From Paulinella micropora (taxonomy: Eukaryota > Cercozoa > Imbricatea > Euglyphida), in contig BJOX01000136.1 of the NCBI GenBank assembly GCA_009731375.1, positions 759,198-823,197 of the forward strand: 64,000 nucleotides of DNA, in the 5' to 3' direction. The position numbers were made by a program, and so were the translations under genes. The notes beneath the pieces were generated by a model. The model was given only the letters and a program-made list of their open reading frames with translations, was not told the origin of the DNA and ran no database searches. Within the stretch, counting starts at the first letter, position 1. Each line of letters begins with the position of its first letter. Positions 59,538 to 64,000 of this stretch are shown here, one piece after another.

Positions 59538-59684
59538 GATATTTTAGAATTGCGTTTCGTGCTCCGCACTCTCACTTATTCTAAAACATCGTTTTTTCTT
59601 TATTGAAAATAAATAAATCGGCTTTCGATGTTTATCAACAAACGAGAATGAGCGAAGCGAATGAAAGTGTAGTTGATAAATATC
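59538..59684. repeat. Dual-hairpin intergenic module 7
   Basis: GATATTTTAGAATTGCGT...ATTCTAAAACATCG and CGATGTTTATCAAC...GTTGATAAATATC. Left edge touches the ATG at 59,537, right edge overlaps the fibre gene stop at 59,683. The clearest example of the module. Confidence 0.9.
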
Positions 59685-61357
59685 AAGGGAAAACGACTGC
59701 TCTGATTTCTGCTAATTGGTTTGCTTGGTCTTGTAATATATTAAGTAAAGTTTTATTTTCTTTTTCTAAATTAACTAACTTTTCTGATAATTGTTGAACC
59801 GCTTTAATTAACGGGGCGATAAACTCGGAATAACCTATACCATAACCGACATCACCACTATCAACACATTTAACATCTTCTGGATTAACACTCACACCTT
59901 TCAATTCGCATTCTTTTCTTTGCTTTGGACACGGAACCATAATTGTTTCTTTTAAAAAACCGCCAAAATCTAGCACATTAATTTCTGTTAGTATTTCTTC
60001 TAATTCTTGTGCTATTAAGCCAGTCCTACATTTTTTTTATCATCAATCATACGATAGCAGACTGGATTTAACTTATTAATACAATCTAAGCCTAAGCATT
60101 CCTTTATATCTTCTTTTTTCTCCTGTCTGAATATTGAATTGGATTAGACAATACCCATAATTGTCCATCGCTTGCTTTCAAAGACATTAAAGCAGTACTT
60201 GAACTATTCTCCCATATGAACCCACTCGTTGAAGAATTATTCACTCTAAATCTAATAGCATAAGAAGTTAATCCTCCGCCTACTCCTCCTGCTGGTGCTG
60301 TTCCTCCATTTAATGCTTTATTTGCTCCAGACTGAGACATATAAATCCCCCATGCTGAATCAGCAGTATCCCATACAAATATTCCTCTCGCATTCGTCCC
60401 GTCTGTTTGTCTTTGAATTCCTATTTTCGCTCCATTAGTAGTTGTGGTCGTTAGCAACGCAGAGTATGTAATCCCCGCATTTGCAGTTATTAATCCTTTT
60501 GTCCATAAAGTTCCGTTTGCGCCATTCAATGACATTAATAGTTGCTCCCCTGAATTCTCCCATATAAAACCCATCGTAGCATCATTAGCAGTTCTAAAAC
60601 GAAAACTATATGAACTAAAATCATTTCCTGAAACAGCCAAACCATTTGCCAAACTTCTAGTGTTTCCACCTCCGCCAGATGCCGCATAAATTCCCCAACT
60701 TGTATTGGTGGTATCCCATAGAAATATTCCTTTTGCATTTGTTCCGTCTGTTAGTCCCTGAATTCCTATTTTCGCCCCACTGGCATTCGTTACTGATGTT
60801 AGTGTGCCAGTGTATGTAATCCCCGCATTTGCCGTTATTAATCCACTTGCTGTTAATGTTGTTGTAGATATACCTGCGTTTGCTGTTATCGCTCCACTTG
60901 CTGTTATTGCCTTCGTTGTTAATAAGCCCGATGTGTCAAGTTCAAGGGCGAGAGACCAGGGAACAGCAACCCCAGCACTTTTCCCGCTATCATACAAAAA
61001 TCTAAGTTTATTATTCCATTTACTAATTAGAAAATTAGAACTCGAATAACTTGATTTCCATCCGCCAGCATCTAAATACGCATCAAATGTCATATTTATG
61101 TTATTATGACTTAAATTAGTTAGTTGAAAAGTAGGATAAATATCTTCCGATGTAATAGCCTGCAAATGTGCTCCAGTTGTATTATTATTATTAAAAGTCC
61201 CATACAATTCTAAACCCACTGTCGTACCTATTCCTTTTGTTGTGTTTCCTATAGTTATTGGTTTGCCTAGTGCTGTTGTTATGTTATACACAGCCAAACG
61301 ATACCCCTCCCATACCCGGGTATGATACCCTGGGGTATGATATCCCCATCTTGCCCC

Positions 61358-61396
<39 letters not shown>

Positions 61397-63613
61397 CCCC
61401 CCCCCCCCCCCCCCGGGGAGAANNNNNNNNNNATTTGAAGCCGTCCCGTATAATTCTAAGGCCCCTGTCGCCCCATTTGCTGATTTCGTTGTATTGCCTA
61501 TGATTATTGGCTTACCTGATGGTGTTGTTATTTTGTCGCTCGTTGTTAATGTTGTCGTAGTCATTCCTGCGGTTGAAGTAATTGTTCCAGCACTTGTTAT
61601 GTTGTTTGAGTTCATATCCAAAGCACCATAAAATCGCATACCCCCCGCATTGTTAAAACGGACAATGTCAGACGAAGCACTTTTATTATCTAAAAGTTTT
61701 GAGATATAAAGTCCCGCCCCTTTTACATCAAATGCTACATTCGTGAATACATAACCTCTTTGGTCTGCGGTTCCACTTGTAGCGGTATTTAGAGAAAATA
61801 AGAAATATTGATAATCACCAGTTGTCTGCGAAAAGAATATATCTCCTCCATTTTGGTTTAATATCCTCGCCCAATTATATGTTATATTTCCATCATCAAT
61901 GATTTCTTGATTATTAAAATCAGCCGTTTGTGTTAAAGTGAGATATTTTATCGTAGTGCTTGTCCCGTTGAATGTTTTAATTCCTGTTATTGTTTGGTCT
62001 CCTGTTAGTTTCACACAATTGTCATCCAGATATTGTCTATTTACCGCTTCATTCGCATTTTGTGGTGCTCCAAGATTAACAATCCGACTACTATTACAAT
62101 CTAATCCAGTAGCATTAAACCACGAAACAATCGTCCCATCAATAATAAAACTTATTTTTTTCGCAGAAATTTCGAAGTTGTAATATGTTGCAGTTTTCAT
62201 ATCCAAACTAGCAATTGACCCGATATTACTTATAGAATTGAAAACAATGAATGTTCCCTTTGTTGTTGAATTGATTGAATTTCCAGTTATTTCAACACCA
62301 CTGCTATATGTCTTAATTCCTGCTATGGTTTGGTTTCCTGAGGTTTTAACTGCCGAAGTATCAAGAACAGAAACATCCACACCATCAACAATATTTACAT
62401 TTGTTATGCTTTGGTTTCCCATATTTAGCCCTCCTGTCATACTAGCAGTACCGTCTAATCTAAGAAAGGGTGATGCCACGTTTCTCCATTGTCCTGTGCT
62501 ATAAATGAGTAGTTGATTATCTGATGCTGTTGTTATAATCACATCGCTATGTGTATCAATACTTCCACTTGCTGACACTTTCGCCGTGTTCGTATCGTGC
62601 TCTGATAGCCAAGTTGTGATAGACCTACCATTTAGCTGATTTACATGTGTTATGCTTTGGCTTTTCATATCAAGACCCGCACTCGCATTTATTATACTGC
62701 TAAATGTTTTAATTCCTCCTATGGTTTGATCTCCTGTTAGTTTGACCACCGAACCATCAACTGCGAGATTAGTGAGATTAATTCCATTATATGTAGAAGC
62801 CCCTGAAATAGCAAAACCGCCCATATTTAGTCCTCCCGTCATACTGGCTGTGCCATCTAATCTAAGAAAGGGCGGTGTGGTGTTTCTCCATCGTCCTGTG
62901 CTATACATAAGCAGTTGGTTATCTGCTGGAAAGCCTGATATTGTCACATCGCTGTGGCTATCTATACTTCCACCCGCTGAAACTTTATCATGGTTATCAT
63001 TATGCTCAAATATCCATTTATCAACATCTTTGGTATTTAGTAAATTAACTCCTGTTATATTCTTCCTTCCCATACTAATATTGCCGAATTCATCCACATT
63101 TATCGGAAATGTTTTATTTACCCAGTTTATTGAGTTATATGTTAGATAACTATTAGTGGCTATTGGTGTGGTTATGACTACATCAGAAAGTGTGTCAATT
63201 GAACCGAGGGCGGTATTCTTCCATTTGCCTTCTACATCGTTGTAAGTTAAGTATTGTCCGCTCGCTTGTGCAAATATGTTTGTGTCTATCAAATTATATA
63301 AACTGGTTTGGTGCGGATTGGAAGTATAAGAGCGGTGTTGAGTTGAGGCTTTGACTTCGTCGTTGTCCCTCACTCGTTGCTCTGTATAGTATAAAATTTT
63401 TTCTTCTTTTATGTCAGTTGTTGATTTTAAAGCGAGACGTGTGTCAAATCGCCCGTCGGTAAAATAAAGATTTACAGGGTCGGCACCTTCTGGCACTCGG
63501 TATGTGTTAAGGCCGACTATGTTTGTGTTCGTTAAGTCTAAGTTTGCTATTGATAGGCTGTCTGTCGCAATTTCTGACAAGCCTAAGAGAGACTTGAAGG
63601 AGGAACCTGACAT
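59683..63613 (-). pseudogene. Tail-fibre-like protein with S74-type intramolecular chaperone
   Basis: Main frame 60,104-63,613 (1,169 codons, including about 45 of artefact). N-terminus MSGSSFKSLLGLSEIATDSL, then phage-fibre-like repeats: TGDQTIGGIKTF (four variants), RLDGTASMTGGLNMG (twice), KPIIIGNTTK (twice), ITANAGITY (three). The C-terminus has NPIQYSDRRKKKI: the S-D-x-R-x-K motif is the Ser-Lys dyad of endosialidase-type self-cleaving chaperones. Two shifts (about 60,108 and 60,035, in T runs) lead to TGLIAQELEEILTEINV and YSEFIAPLIKAVQQLSEKLV with a final coiled coil. A poly-C insert with a gap (61,290-61,433) is probably artefact. Likely a receptor-binding fibre. Confidence 0.75.
61290..61433. 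other. Poly-C run and N gap inside the fibre gene
   Basis: About 60 C with single T breaks, preceded by TACCCGGGTATGATACCCTGGGGTATGA-type GC palindromes and followed by the gap 61,423-61,432. The frame stays open through it by chance of composition. C/G runs adjoin many gaps in this assembly. Confidence 0.7.
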
Positions 63614-63740
63614 ATTCGTATATATACACAGATTTTGAAAAATCTTTGAGCAAAATCTTTTTTTGTGAAACTTTTTCTAAAAGTTTCAATTAATTATTTA
63701 TTTATTTAAAAAATACTAAAATATAATAATCTTAGTATAA
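63614..63740. promoter_or_regulatory. Divergent intergenic region
   Basis: AT-rich spacer between the fibre gene (leftward) and the last ORF (rightward). TGTATATATACG lies 6 bases before the fibre ATG, and AAATACTAAAATATAATAAT precedes the other. No dual-hairpin module is present here. Confidence 0.4.
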
Positions 63741-64000
63741 ATGCCGTCTCCCGAAGCAAGCAGACAAAATTGGGGAAAAGCAGTTGATGGAATTAAACAA
63801 AAAGCAAAGCAGAGAAAAATGGAACACGCCAAAAAGGTTTTGGAACAATACCGAAATGCGGTTAAAAATGAAGACGAAGATATGGAACGAAAAATAGCAG
63901 AGATAGAAAATAAGAATTTAGCAACAGATATTATTAATGAGAAGGATAAAGATGACACACCCAAGCAGAGTGAGAGTGAAGATGAATGTGATTTTACTGA
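63741..64000 (+). CDS. Charged ORF running off the right edge
   Basis: 86 codons seen: MPSPEASRQNWGKAVDGIKQ, KQRKMEHAKKVLEQYRNAVK, an acidic helix and a Ser/Glu/Asp-rich end. No known domain. It has no shift in the visible part. Confidence 0.55.
   Translation, partial: MPSPEASRQNWGKAVDGIKQKAKQRKMEHAKKVLEQYRNAVKNEDEDMERKIAEIENKNLATDIINEKDKDDTPKQSESEDECDFT

Noticed and set aside
60444-63149. Plus-strand open frames opposite the fibre gene
   Set aside because: They are shadows of the minus-strand gene and lack independent motifs.

Overview
The window joins two very different kinds of DNA. Bases 1 to about 45,600 look like nuclear DNA of a unicellular eukaryote. They hold short GT-AG exons with GC-rich, protein-like codon use, set in introns built almost wholly of microsatellites ((GATA)n, (TATG)n, (CAGT)n, (CAATA)n, (GA)n, (GAAA)n), with many N gaps. 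From about 45,600 to the right edge the DNA is AT-rich, gene-dense and intron-free, and its gene set is that of a Polinton-like virus (PLV) or virophage relative. Sequence is continuous from 45,006 to 46,179, across the change in composition, so this looks like a viral element integrated in a protist or algal chromosome. The host cannot be named from the sequence.

Host part. One minus-strand gene runs leftward from 39,903 to beyond 564. I recovered 48 exons (4,333 nt, about 1,440 codons). Splice sites and phases join exon to exon, except for one missing exon between 6,147 and 4,266, and possibly others in the gap at 1,634-2,633. The protein carries a LamG/concanavalin-like segment and then conserved helical blocks. 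These resemble a large eukaryotic protein family that I associate, from memory only, with DUF3638/DUF3645 proteins. At least 18 of the exons have extra, diverged partial copies of one edge, splice site included, lying in the flanking microsatellite. To the right, on the plus strand, is an endonuclease V gene (exons 42,928-44,616, 5' end missing) with poly-Gln and poly-Ser insertions and all recognisable active-site motifs. Dispersed repeats (families A, B and C) and a 20-bp minisatellite recur in several introns.

Viral part. Left to right: four small plus-strand ORFs; a protein-primed DNA polymerase B broken by at least six frameshifts and two stops; two plus-strand genes sharing a GKYK/DKPYLE domain; then a mainly minus-strand structural block. 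That block holds a beta-rich virion-like protein, the double-jelly-roll major capsid protein, a penton-like minor capsid protein, an adenain-type cysteine protease with a Pro-Glu-rich leader, a coiled-coil basic protein, a small basic core-like protein, the packaging ATPase, a small structural protein, a two-helix membrane protein and a long tail-fibre-like protein ending in an S74-type intramolecular chaperone. A charged plus-strand ORF runs off the right edge. Many genes carry one small indel and some carry nonsense codons, so the element is probably a decaying provirus, although homopolymer sequencing errors could explain part of this.

Most notable features: (1) nearly every viral intergenic space is a dual-hairpin module whose outer GATATTT-type boxes abut the neighbouring stop and start codons; (2) a separate double-hairpin palindrome occurs three times with covarying stems, and two copies lie in frame inside unrelated genes, encoding SQRGEATC; (3) the exon edges of the host gene are repeatedly duplicated within microsatellite introns.
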